From Charina bottae (Eukaryota; Chordata; Lepidosauria; Squamata; Charinaidae), in NCBI GenBank assembly GCA_023362775.1, contig JALMGJ010000001.1, forward strand, positions 66,722,001 through 66,786,000: a DNA stretch of 64,000 nucleotides, in the 5' to 3' direction. Made by a program: the position numbers and the translations under genes. This document shows, one piece after another, positions 30,178 to 39,948 of the stretch. The notes below the pieces were generated by a model. The model made no database searches, was not told the origin of the DNA, and saw nothing but the letters and a program-made list of their open reading frames with translations. Numbering within the stretch: the first letter of the stretch is position 1; every line of letters starts with the position of its first letter.

Positions 30178-31498
30178 TTCCTGTTGGTTTTTGAAGGGTG
30201 AACAACATGGATTTATTTTTTTTTTGGAGAGCATTGCTGGGATTCTATATGGGGTTGGCAGTATAAGATCTTACAATGAATAAATAAGTAAATAACAGCC
30301 ACCAGTCCAGCATTTCCCATGTTGATGCAGAGTATTACAGCAAAAATTGCAGGATTAATATCTTGACATTTGCTAACTAGTTGGCAAATTTTCTTGGAGA
30401 AGGAAGGTATGAGGCAAAATGCTCCCTACATTTTCCTGACCTCCAAGCTTTGGTGAAGTCTATTTTTAATTGCAGGACCTCCTAAAATAATGTCTAAAAA
30501 GCACAAGCCACAGGTGCATCAGTGTGGCAGTCTGGGAAGTGGCAGTTGTTCCAAGTCATTGTGGCCAGATAAAATTAGCTAGAATAACTAATGGAAGGCA
30601 AAGAGATTAGTATCAACTCCCATTCCACTCTATTTTAATAACTCCCATTTGCTATCAGCATAATCGCACTACTTATACAGTATTTCTAGATGTCCTGCTA
30701 ATTTGATGCCAACTTTGAAGAATTCCAGTCTCATGCCTGCAGCCTGGCAGCCATTTACACCCTTTTTAATGAAGATGAGATGAAAGCTCCTACATTGCTT
30801 TTCAGACTCATCACATTGCATCAAAGTGAAGCAGTACCTTTTGAGGACCAGCTTTTAGGTACAGCTAGACATCAAAGACTTTCTCTAATGCCTTTTTAGC
30901 CTTTTTAAAATCAAGCACCGGGGCTACTCATTTGACTGGAGTGTGTTCAATGAGCTCTTCCAAGCTTTCTTGAAAATTAGATACACAGAGCCATCAAATA
31001 GTGTTCTCCTTTATATGATAGAGTAGTGAAACAAATCTGTTCTTCTGTCAGGTGTTGCAGTTCTCACAATTTGTTCCTGTGTAGGGTGCACAGCAGCCTA
31101 CATTATATGGCTCTTAGGAGCTGCTTGCAGAAAACGGCAACTAGAAGATTAGGCAAAGTTGTGAATACCTGTGAGTAGGTGCTTCCATACTGTCTGACTA
31201 TGGCTGTGTGTTATTTGAACATGCTGAGCTTGCCTTCACCTGATAGAGGAATGGCTTATAAATGATGCATACCTCCAACAACAAGAATAGCAATGTGGTT
31301 TTTAAAATCATTTGGTACTCAGAAGCATTTTTTTTCCTAGTGGCACTTGACCAAACAGTTCAGCAGGAGGACACGTGGGATTTGGGTATGACTTTAAGTC
31401 TTCAGTGCAGCACCTGCTTAAGTGGAAGTCAATTCCATTAAAGTTTATGGGTCTGGCTTCAAAGCAGATGTGTAAAAGATTGTACTATATGGAAGCTC
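30178..31498. other. Anonymous AT-rich DNA
   Basis: No gene or repeat recognised. Confidence 0.5.
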
Positions 31499-31696
31499 TT
31501 CCAGAAAGTATATCGATGTAGATTCTCAGTCATCCAGGTGGAATTGTCTGTAGGTTGAGTCATGGCAACTGGATTTCTTTCTTTTGGTTGAAACGTTTCG
31601 CTGCTTGGACAAGCTACTTGGACAAGCAGCGAAACGTCTCAACCAAAAGAAAGAAATCCAGTTGCCATGACTCAACCTACAGACTTTTCCAGAAAG
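31499..31696. mobile_element. Palindromic mini Penelope-like element (type D) with 10-bp TSD
   Basis: Element 31509-31686. The arms CTGTAGGTTGAGTCATGGCA (31548 on) and its inverse near 31670 form a palindrome centred near 31617. The left arm extends into GATTCTCAGTCATCCAGGTG, the PLE terminal sequence also seen in type A. The TSD TTCCAGAAAG is at 31499-31508 and 31687-31696. The arms contain GAAACGTC/GAAACGTT next to a CTGCTTGG...CAAGCAG hairpin, but CTGAAGA is lost, so the hammerhead core is incomplete. Confidence 0.75.
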
Positions 31697-31887
31697 AGAA
31701 AAACTAACCAATATATAACAATATCAGATGATTGCTCTTCAAATATTCCAAGCAATAAAAGAGGATAGAATAAAGCTTATATTTTTCAGCAAATAGAACA
31801 TGATAAAATTTACCAATCACATATTTTTTTTGACTTCTGTTCATTTCAGCAGAGCAAAGGTGTACATGTCATGGACAACTCTGGATA

Positions 31888-31966
31888 TATCATAGAATAA
31901 TATTATTGAAATGGCCTTAGAGTCATCTATTCCAACCCCCTACTCAGAGCAGGATCCACTAGAGCA
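31888..31966 (-). repeat. CR1 LINE 3' end fragment
   Basis: The plus strand reads CATAGAATAATATTATTGAA, GGCCTTAGAGTCATCTATTC and CAACCCCCTACTCAGAGCAG, the reverse complement of the classic amniote CR1 3' UTR terminus (…GGGGGTTGGACTAGATGACC… ATTCTATG). Confidence 0.7.
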
Positions 31967-33606
31967 GGGACTCCTAAACTTTTTGCCATCACACCTCCCT
32001 TTAGTGTAATCTTAATGTACACACCTCCCCTAAAAATCCAAACAGTAAAATAAACACAAATGAACAATGAAAACAATACAATGAAACTTTGGGAAAGGTG
32101 GATTTATTGCAACAATATGCAACTAAAAGGTTCTTCACACCTCTCCTGGACTCTTGGACCATCCAGTTTCTGTTTTGGGGGAGTACAGTATACTGTATGT
32201 TCTGTCACAGAGTTACAAGCAAAACAGCAGCTGGAAAAGTAGCTCATGATGGCCCCCTGCTGTGGGTTGATGTGAAATGTAATTCAGTTTCTCGAAGTTT
32301 TCCAGTCTTCTGAAACCTATTGCCTGTAGTATTTACATGCCCAATGATCTGGGTATAAGATCACGGAAGGCTGTATCTGAACATATGAACATATTGATCT
32401 GTCCTGCATTATGTTATCACAACTTGTGTTGTTTATGGTCTAAAAAATGGAAGACTTAGTTCCCTTTCCATGCCTTCATTTTGATTCCTCCCTCATGCAA
32501 GTGTCATATATGAACTGAGTAATTCTAGAATTTAAGAAGACAGAATCATCAGAACTTCCTTTTCTTACTTTAGTGAAAAAAGAGTTCAACTCAGCTCAGC
32601 TCTATGGCAGATCAGATTTGCACTGGAGGTTAAAATTTAGACTTGCATAGTATCTGCGTAGTTCCATTAAATGATTCTGCAGAGACCTAGCAAACATAGT
32701 TTCAGAAAGCTTATTTATGATTGCCAGGAAATTCGTTTAAATAGTCTTAGTAAAAAACTAAAACAGAGTAAAATTGAAGCCTGTATTTCCCAAGTGGACT
32801 TTTTATTTTACCTACAAATAGAGTTGATATGTTCACTTTCATTCTTGTTTGACAGTTTCTACCGAGAAAAACTACCATAGAAATATAATCTAATCATACA
32901 TTGGAGTTGTGTTACTGATTTCCAAATCAGCAACACATGGAACATGCCTATGTTCAAAAACTGAGATCTCTATCTTCCATTTCTAGGCTGAAAGAATATA
33001 TTAGTCACCAGGAACTGCCCTCAAAATTCTGCTGGAAACCGACCCAGAAGGAACATCTATCTATAGGAACTCCCAAAAGTTAACATGGAGAGTGAGATCA
33101 CTGTTTCATTATTGACTTTGAAAGTACAAATGGATGGTTGATTCCATAGTAGTAAAGCTGAGACTTGAATGCCAAGGATAGAAGAGAAGAAGAAGGACAG
33201 AGTGATCTTGAATAATCTCATTGTAATAAACCTTTTTTTAAAAAAATGAGTAAAATATTGGGAGCAAACAGGAGCAAGGAGAATAAGCAGAGCTTTACAC
33301 TCCAAGATTAATAGGTAGCTGTGATAAAAAGTATGAGAAGCTACCTCCCTGTGGGCTTGTCATAGACAACTTTGTTAATGTCTGTAGGTGGAGAAAAAAA
33401 AATCTGAATTACATAAATGCCATGCCAATCCCAATGTCTTCAAGCAAAGTCGAAATCAATTCTCAGTCTGAAATATAGAAGTAGGAATAATCAACTCAGT
33501 TTTCAAATCTAGAGAGATGCTCATAAATCTCCTCCATAGCAGGTCAGCCCATGATGCTAGTTTCTGAAGGAAATCTGACTTAGCATATTGCTATGCACTT
33601 CCCACT
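31967..33606. other. Anonymous DNA with a possible hAT terminus
   Basis: CAGGGACTCCTAAACTTTTT at 31975-31994 resembles a hAT terminal inverted repeat and is preceded by CACTAGAG, but I cannot find the other end. No coding region recognised further on. Confidence 0.35.
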
Positions 33607-33902
33607 TTCTAGAGCATAGCTTTCCAAAGTGTGTGTCGCGACATACTACTGTGTTGCCTGCGGTGTCCTGCTGTGTCGCGCAAAAACCCGGAAGCGCTGA
33701 TGGGGGAACCTAAAGAAGCGGCAACCCCGCCAATCAGCACCGCCAGTGGCGGAGTCGGTGCTGATTGGCGGGGGAGCCGCTTCTTTCGGTTCCCCCCATC
33801 AGCGCTTCCGGGTTCTTTTCACGACAGACCAGGACACCGCAGGCCGTGCCACTGCCGCTGTGTGTCGCCAACGTTAAAAGTTTGGAAAGCTCTGTTCTAG
33901 AG
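33607..33902. mobile_element. Non-autonomous hAT (Buster-type) element, TIR family 1, copy 5
   Basis: The 280-bp element (33615-33894) starts CATAGCTTTCCAAAG and ends GTTTGGAAAGCTCTG, with the perfect 8-bp TSD TTCTAGAG (33607-33614, 33895-33902). The middle is a long hairpin: AACCCGGAAGCGCTGATGGG (from 33685) is mirrored near 33795-33815 around a CCGCCAGTGGCGG loop. Confidence 0.85.
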
Positions 33903-34225
33903 GGCCAAGAAATTCCAGAAATAGAGGTAGTTGGGCTTTCTTTGGAAGGGCAAGAACAATTCTAATGGGGCCTTGTTTTGAGTTTTCAGCAACCTTTCAA
34001 AATACCAGTATTGTTAAATTGTCTTATAGATGAAGCTGGCTGAAAAGATTTAATTGAGGTCCAAGTTGAAGATTACATTTGTCACTTGGTTTATCCTTCC
34101 ATACTAATTTTGTTTTTAATCATATTACCATCATAAGAGTACACTGCATCATGGCTGTGGTGTGGTACTTGGTCTTTAACACTGGTACTGTCCCAGCCTG
34201 AATCAGATCTTCCAATGCTTCTTAT

Positions 34226-34308
34226 AAGGCCTGGCGTGCTATGGTCCATGAGGTGACGAAGAGTCGGACACGACTAAACGACTGGACAACAACAACAACA
34301 ACAAAATG
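34226..34308 (+). repeat. BovB-type LINE/SINE 3' tail fragment
   Basis: GTGCTATGGTCCATGAGGTG, ACGAAGAGTCGGACACGACT and an ACAACAACAAC tail match the conserved 3' end of BovB LINEs and BovB-tailed SINEs. Only the 3' terminus is present. Confidence 0.7.
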
Positions 34309-34404
34309 CTTCTCATTTTTAGTGAGACAAAGCTCCCAATGGTGTCAGTGGGAGCTTTCTTCCCATTATGAATAGCATAGGCAGGGAAAACTGATTTCAA
34401 TTAG

Positions 34405-34620
34405 GACTATGAAAGGGGCAAAGAGGAGTGTCTGCAGGGAATGTCAAAAAAATCAAAGTGACAGATGCAACCCCGCAATCAAAGTCCCTTCCTTTTTTAA
34501 TGTGTGTTGCACACTTGGCATGCATATAAAAAAGGGATGTGGTTTCGATTGCATGGTCAGACTAACCATATGTACTTTTCTGACCCCTATGCAGATGCCC
34601 CTGGGACAAATGGTTGTAAC
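34405..34620. mobile_element. Imperfect palindromic MITE-like repeat (family P), copy 2
   Basis: Contains GCAATCAAAGTCCCTTCC, TTTTTTAATGTGTGTTGCAC, CATATAAAAAAGGG and TTTCGATTGC in the same palindromic order as copy 1, and ends GCAGATGCCCCTGGG. The left terminus is more diverged (GGGGCAAAGAGGAGTGTCTG). A small open frame across it is a by-product. Confidence 0.5.
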
Positions 34621-34740
34621 TTATGTCATGCCATTCACCCAGTCTGCCTTGGACCATGCTACCCACACCAGTTATACATTTTTGCAAAACATACTGTAGG
34701 TAAGTTCAAACCTTATGGCAAACACAACCCCTATGAATAA

Positions 34741-37614
34741 AGCTCCTGCATTTATTTCTTCTCCCTCAGTATAGTATAAAACCTGTGTCATATACCTAAA
34801 GAAATACAGTCACCTCAAGACAGATGAATGGGGAACTGGCCTACAGATTCATCACAAACACAACAGAGGACCCGAGATTCAGGACTGATTAACACTGATT
34901 GATTTCAACAGTTTTCCAGTGTATGTTGCTCAAAATACTATTCTGTCATAGGTGTTTTTTTTTTCATTCATTCATTTTAACACATAGGGAAGCAAAAATC
35001 TAGCCAGAAACGGTCAGATCTAAAAGGTCAAAGCAATTGCCTTAAAAGCAGTGGAGAAATAGAGTTTAAAAATGAGGCTGCTGTGGTGACAAAGAAAGCT
35101 AATATTTATATACCTTTCAAATTATAGGGTACTATATACTTGGGCACAAGTACTGTATACGTACATTAATCAGAACTAGATATAGTTACTGTCTAAGGAG
35201 AGCGAAGAGGAGACTCAATTCTGTTTTCATCACAAGGCACGCCACATTTTAATAAAGTGCTTATGTATCTTCTCAATATTCAGTTTAATGGCACTTGGCT
35301 GTGCTAAACTGCAAGCTGGAGAGCCGATCTTTCATCATAATTGACCACAAAAAGAGCCATTGTCAAATGTTAAAATCTTCTTTTGTACTTAAAGAATGGA
35401 AAATTAATGTTGATGCACTATACTTATCAGAGGACTGACACTGGGAAACTGCAATTCTCTTATCAAAGTGGGCTGATATCCTTCAGAGGAAGAGCAAAAA
35501 ATATTTGAAAACAATTGTATTTTAATTGATTGACTTTGAGGCCAATCCTTTTTTTCTAGCCACTTTCAGTATCTCAAACTGATGAGGAATACATTTGGGA
35601 TATAAAAGAAATCAGTAATGAACTTCACTGAAAACAAAAGGGAGCCATTCATCAAACCAAACCTACTCATAGCACAGAATGTTCAGAGCCCACCATTCTG
35701 TGGGGTGTTGCTGGCTTTTGGGGTTTCAGGCGCAGATTAATCCAAACAACGTGTTTTAAGGCTAACAATATCTTTATTGGTAGCATAAGGCAATAATGGA
35801 TGTATAGTGCATTATTGCAAAAAGGAAAAAACAAAGCATACGCAGAGTTCCATCAACAGATGTGAGGAAAGAAAAATCATGGTCTATGCAAAGACCAGGC
35901 GTAGTTACAGTACAGATAGCAGTCAAACAGAAGCATCGAATTGAGTGAGTTAATACCCACAGTTCATAGCTGAATTATACACTTGAAAAACTTGTTTCAG
36001 CATTCTGATTGGCTTAAATGTGGGCTAGGCCATTTTTCAGCTTAACAATGTAGTAACAGTTGTACTTACTATAAACCGCCATGTGATGGCGGTGTTGCAC
36101 ATTGGTTCCCCCCCCCCCCCCCAACCGTTCTCATGGGACAAGGCTGTTATCACCACATTGTTTTGACTAGAGAAAAGCACATCTGGTGTTTTTACTGGTT
36201 TTTGTTATGGGAAACTGCTTACAGCAAGGGGAATGGAAAAATCCACTTTACAGGCTAGAAATTTATAGTGAAGGAATCCATTCACTTGAATCCTACATAG
36301 AATAACCTTAACACATTCGCACTTCAGTATACTATACACAAGATGAGCACTGCATAAAAAGGAACACAAAGAATACATACCAGGGGTAGCTGCATTTTTA
36401 AAATGTATATATCAGACATAGTTGCATTAAAACTGTACACGAGGGAGAGTTGCATACAAAATATTAGAGACATGTAAGTTTCCAGTGTTCTTTTAATCTG
36501 AACATTTCACAGAATTATGTTTTACTGCACAGTGTCATGGACAGGATTCAGTCTGTTCCACAGATCCCTGCTTACAGATTTTAAGATAAATACATGAGCT
36601 ATTATTTGTTTATTTATTTGTTTATATACACCACCTTCCTACTCTGGTGAGTATTCAACATAACTTATCAGCATCAGATCTACTGAAATCTATGGATTAA
36701 AAATGTTGGTGTTGGTGTTTCACTCTCAGTAAGTCCTTGGCAGAATGAAGATAGCAGGAAATGTCCAGATAGTGTTTTTCCTTCTTCAGAAAAAAAAATG
36801 AACTCAGTGCGGTGATCACTGGATTTCTTTTAAATTTCTTTAGCTTTAAAAATATTGGAACAGTTACAGCAGCATTCTGCTATTTACAACCTTGGAACTT
36901 CTTCCCAGCACTTCCTGGTATAGGGTAGAGATCATGTGATGGCATGTGATCATTCCAGGAAGAGCTGGAAGATGGGAATAAGGTTTTCTACACAGATTTT
37001 TATGCTGCTTTTAAAAAAAAATTGAAGAATTTTTTTTTAAAAAATCAATGTTTTACTATAAGTTTTTATACTAAATCCAAACTTAAAACATAAGAACACC
37101 ACACATACTCAGTAGCAAAAGTATCAGTCTTTGCTTTTAAACAGAAAAAGTCTAGAAAATATCAGCCAAAGTCATTTTCGTCTCACAGATCTATATGACC
37201 TTTTGCCTAAATGCATAAGCAATCATGAGGGAAAACTCAGCCCAAATTTTCCTCATTTGAATAGAAAATAAAATCATAGCAGCTGTGTGGTATATTATAA
37301 CTAAGAGTGGGTGAGAAAACACCTCTCTATATTGAAAAGGATCATGGGATTTAACAAAATGAAATAGAAAATATTGATTGATTTGGTCTCTTCACATACT
37401 GAACCATTCTCAGGATGGGGCCCTTTCTATATGTGGAAACCAAGGCAATTATCCCCCCACCCCCACCCCCACTTATAAATGTCAGAGCTACTGTAATATG
37501 TTTCTCTGCAGCAAATGCTGGGGAAGGAGGGTAGCAGAGTGATGTGCCATTCTCTGAGGAATTGGTTGGCCACCATGTGAAGCAAGATGCTTGTCTAGGT
37601 AGATCCTTTGCCAA
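34741..37614. other. Anonymous AT-rich DNA
   Basis: No coding sequence or dated repeat recognised over 2.9 kb. It has a run of about 18 C at 36105-36122 and a GGTTTATT-type tract at 36605-36625. Confidence 0.5.
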
Positions 37615-37615
37615 G

Positions 37616-38596
37616 TACATTAAACCTCACCTTATATGTCAGCTCATCGAAAAAATCTGGATGAGGGAGGAGATTCCAGCAGACTTTAGGGATGACATAA
37701 TTATCACTCTCTTTAAAAAGGGTGATAGAACAGACTGTGGAAACTATCGAGGCATCTCCCTTCTAGCCACAGCAGGCAAAATCCTGGCAAAGATCATCGC
37801 AAACCATCTCCTATCTGTATCAGAAGACATCCTCCCTGAAACGCAAAATGGCTTCCGCCCTTCCAGGGGAACAGTGGATATGATCTTCACTGCACGACAG
37901 CTTCAAGAAAAATGCAAGGAGCAAAACCGCCCTCTGTACATGGCGTTTATTGATCTGACTAAAGCTTTTGATACTGTAAATCATACTGCTCTCTGGACCA
38001 TCCTTCTGAAAATCGGGTGCCCTGATAAATTTGTGAACATCTTGCGGCTACTCCATGACGACATGATGGCAACAATCCTGAATAACAATGGCTCTCAAAG
38101 CGATCCATTTAAAGTGGAATCCGGCGTTAAACAGGGATGTGTTATTGCTCCAACCTTATTCGCTATCTTCATCGCTATGATTATACACCTTGTTGAAGAG
38201 AAGCTTCCTACTGGTGTAGAAATTATATATCGAACAGGTGGAAAGCTTTTTAATCTTAGTAGGCTGAAAGCAAAAAATAAGGTAATTACAACTTCTGTTA
38301 TAGAACTTCAATATGCTGATGATAACGTAGTCTGTGCACACTCCGAGGAAGATCTTCAAACTATCCTAAACATCTTTGCAGAAGCATATGAAAAGCTCGG
38401 CCTCTCGATTAACATTAAAAAAACCAAAGTGCTTTACCAGCAAGTTCGAACCAATCCCTCCGCAGCGCCATCAATCCAGCTTAAAGGTGTGTCACTAGAA
38501 AATGTCAACCACTTTTCTTATCTCGGCAGCCATCTATCTACAAAAGCCGACATCGATGCTGAAATTCAGCATCGCCTGAGCTCTGCGAGTGAATGA
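37616..38596 (+). pseudogene. LINE reverse transcriptase domain
   Basis: Residues in order: IPADFRDDIIITLFKKGDRTD and CGNYRGISLLATAGKI (fingers), QNGFRPSRGTVDMIF, FIDLTKAFDTVNH (first catalytic Asp), GVKQGCVIAPTLF, and the catalytic QYADDNVV (YADD at about 38311-38322). SYLGSHLS follows near the end. Key catalytic residues are intact. The frame ends at TGA 38594-38596 because of a small deletion/frameshift; the coding sense continues in another frame from 38597. Sequence before about 37616 in the same frame is flanking DNA. Confidence 0.85.
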
Positions 38597-39040
38597 AGCG
38601 TAGAGTGTTTGAGGATCGGGACATTCGCAGGGAAACCAAAATGCTTGTTTACAAAGCCATTGTACTACCAACCCTTCTGTACGCCTGTGAAACATGGACC
38701 CTCTACAAACGCCACCTCCAACTTCTTGAAAGATTCCATCAACGCTGCCTCCGAAAAATTCTGCAAATTACTTGGGAAGATAGGCGGACTAATGTTAGCG
38801 TATTAGAAGAAGCGAAAACCACCAGCATTGAAACAATGATCATCCAACATCAACTTCGCTGGACCGGTCATGTTGTTCGAATGCCTGACCATCGTCTTCC
38901 AAAGCAGCTACTTTACTCCCAACTTAAGAATGGAAAACGGAATATTGGTGGACAGCAAAAGAGATTCAAAGACACTCTCAAAGCTAATTTAAAAAAATGT
39001 AATATCAGCATTGAGAACTGGGAAGCCCTAACTCATGAGC
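38597..39040 (+). pseudogene. LINE RT thumb and C-terminal segment
   Basis: The frame from 38593 carries RETKMLVYKAIVLPTLLYAC, ETWTLYKRH, RCLRKILQITWEDR, RWTGHVVRMPDHRLPKQLLY and GGQQKRFKDTLKANLKK, the usual sequence after the palm. The frame runs into the PLE insertion at 39041 (last LINE residues LTHE at the target duplication). Confidence 0.85.
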
Positions 39041-39085
39041 CTGTAGCTTGAATCATGTCAACTGGATTTCTATTTTCTTAATGGA

Positions 39086-39119
39086 AACGTTTCGCTCCTT
39101 ATCCAAGGGGCTTCTTCAG
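39086..39119 (-). ncRNA. Hammerhead-ribozyme-like core, left arm
   Basis: CTGAAGA (39113-39119) and GAAACGTT (39086-39093) on the minus strand with stem II GCCCCTT/AAGGAGC, which has one mismatched or wobble position compared with the perfect stem at 14899. Confidence 0.55.
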
Positions 39120-39180
39120 TCTGAGCAAAGTTGGTAAGGGAATCCTAAACATTAGGATTCCCTTACCAACTTTGCTCAGA

Positions 39181-39214
39181 CTGAAGAAGCCCCTTGGATA
39201 AGGAGCGAAACGTT
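39181..39214 (+). ncRNA. Hammerhead-ribozyme-like core, right arm
   Basis: CTGAAGA (39181-39187), stem II GCCCCTT-GGAT-AAGGAGC, GAAACGTT (39207-39214). The stem II change is shared with the left arm, so both arms derive from the same source molecule or template. Confidence 0.55.
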
Positions 39215-39312
39215 TCCATTAAGAAAATAGAAATCCAGTTGACATGATTCAAGCTACAGACAATTCCACCTGGATGACTGAGAACCTTCATAGACATATC
39301 TAACTCATGAGC

Positions 39313-39521
39313 GTTTCAATTGGAGGTCAGCCTTTATTAATGGCGCTATGGACTTTGAAGAAGCACGAGTACAGGGCGAAAGGGAGAAAAGAGCTAAAAG
39401 GAAGGCACGTCAAGCAAACCCTCATCATGACCGTCTCCCACCCGGAAACCTATACCCTCATTGTGGGAGGTTGTGCGGATCCAGAATTGGCCTTTATAGC
39501 CACTTACGGATCCACTGTTAA
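39313..39521 (+). pseudogene. LINE C-terminal zinc-finger segment after the PLE
   Basis: In frame with LTHE before the insertion, the sequence resumes as RFNWRSAFINGAMDFEEARV, a basic linker, and a C2H2-like finger CGRLCGSRIGLYSHLRIH, ending at TAA 39519-39521. The precise continuity across one copy of the TSD confirms that the PLE inserted into a pre-existing LINE. A longer open frame in a different phase (39307-39678) is a shadow. Confidence 0.85.
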
Positions 39522-39714
39522 AATTTTACCTTTGGAAGACAATCTTACTCGGCTACGAGTGATCGCCAATGAATATGTCAGCATCCATGGATATCCATTA
39601 ATGGGCTCAGTAGATAATTTCAATGCAACTTTCAGACATATCTGGCTTATCTTGAAGACAAAATTTCAGTGCAACTGATAGCATCTTCTATTCTGTATAA
39701 AGTTTTGGCTAAGA

Positions 39715-39948
39715 AAAGTGAGCAACAACCCAATCAAGGTACTACCAAGGAGAGTACAACACCCCCACCAACACAGGCAGGACAAGCCAGGGTATATAAA
39801 CAGAAAGCAAGTTCCACTCCCTTTTCGCACTGAAGATGTTGCCTAGCCTGGCAATGAAACGTCTGCAAGAAAACAACAAGGCTCAGAGAGCACCAAGGAC
39901 TCCACAGTTCAACCCTGAGCTACAAATATTCTCTTCGAAAGTGAGCAA
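39715..39948 (+). mobile_element. Solo PLE terminus (type B) with 11-bp TSD
   Basis: The 212-bp element (39726-39937) is flanked by AAAGTGAGCAA at 39715-39725 and 39938-39948. It contains GGTATATAAACAG (TATA-like, 39791-39803), a hammerhead-like core, and the terminal GAGCACCAAGGACTCC segment. No coding sequence. It is a pseudo-LTR-only insertion; a minus-strand relative is at 45693-45980. Confidence 0.8.
39823..39871 (+). ncRNA. Hammerhead-ribozyme-like motif, type B PLE (best formed in the window)
   Basis: CTGAAGA at 39830-39836, stem II GTTGCC-(TAGCCT)-GGCAAT including one G-U pair, and GAAACGTC at 39856-39863. GCA just before the core pairs with TGC just after GUC, and TTTT pairs with the downstream AGAA, giving a plausible type I stem I. 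Predicted cleavage follows GUC at 39863. An extra U precedes stem II. Confidence 0.65.

Larger units (their letters stand above)
39028..39312. mobile_element. Palindromic mini Penelope-like element (type A) inside the LINE
   Basis: Element 39041-39299 consists of two head-to-head type A PLE termini meeting near 39150 (GGAATCCTAAAC next to ATTAGGATTCCC). The perfect 13-bp TSD CTAACTCATGAGC is at 39028-39040 and 39300-39312. Both arms contain the complete hammerhead-like core. Its terminus, GAACCTTCATAGACAT, is the same as in the 15-kb complex. Confidence 0.9.
37615..39580 (+). mobile_element. LINE (AP-endonuclease type, clade unresolved), 5'-truncated, interrupted by a PLE
   Basis: Coding sequence from the RT fingers to a C-terminal zinc finger, with stop at 39519-39521 and a short 3' UTR containing ACTCGGCTACGAGTGATCGCC. 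A palindromic mini-PLE (39041-39299) interrupts it after LTHE. The related family is widespread in animals as an endonuclease-reverse transcriptase with a C-terminal finger. I do not assign RTE, CR1/L2 or another clade. Confidence 0.85.
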
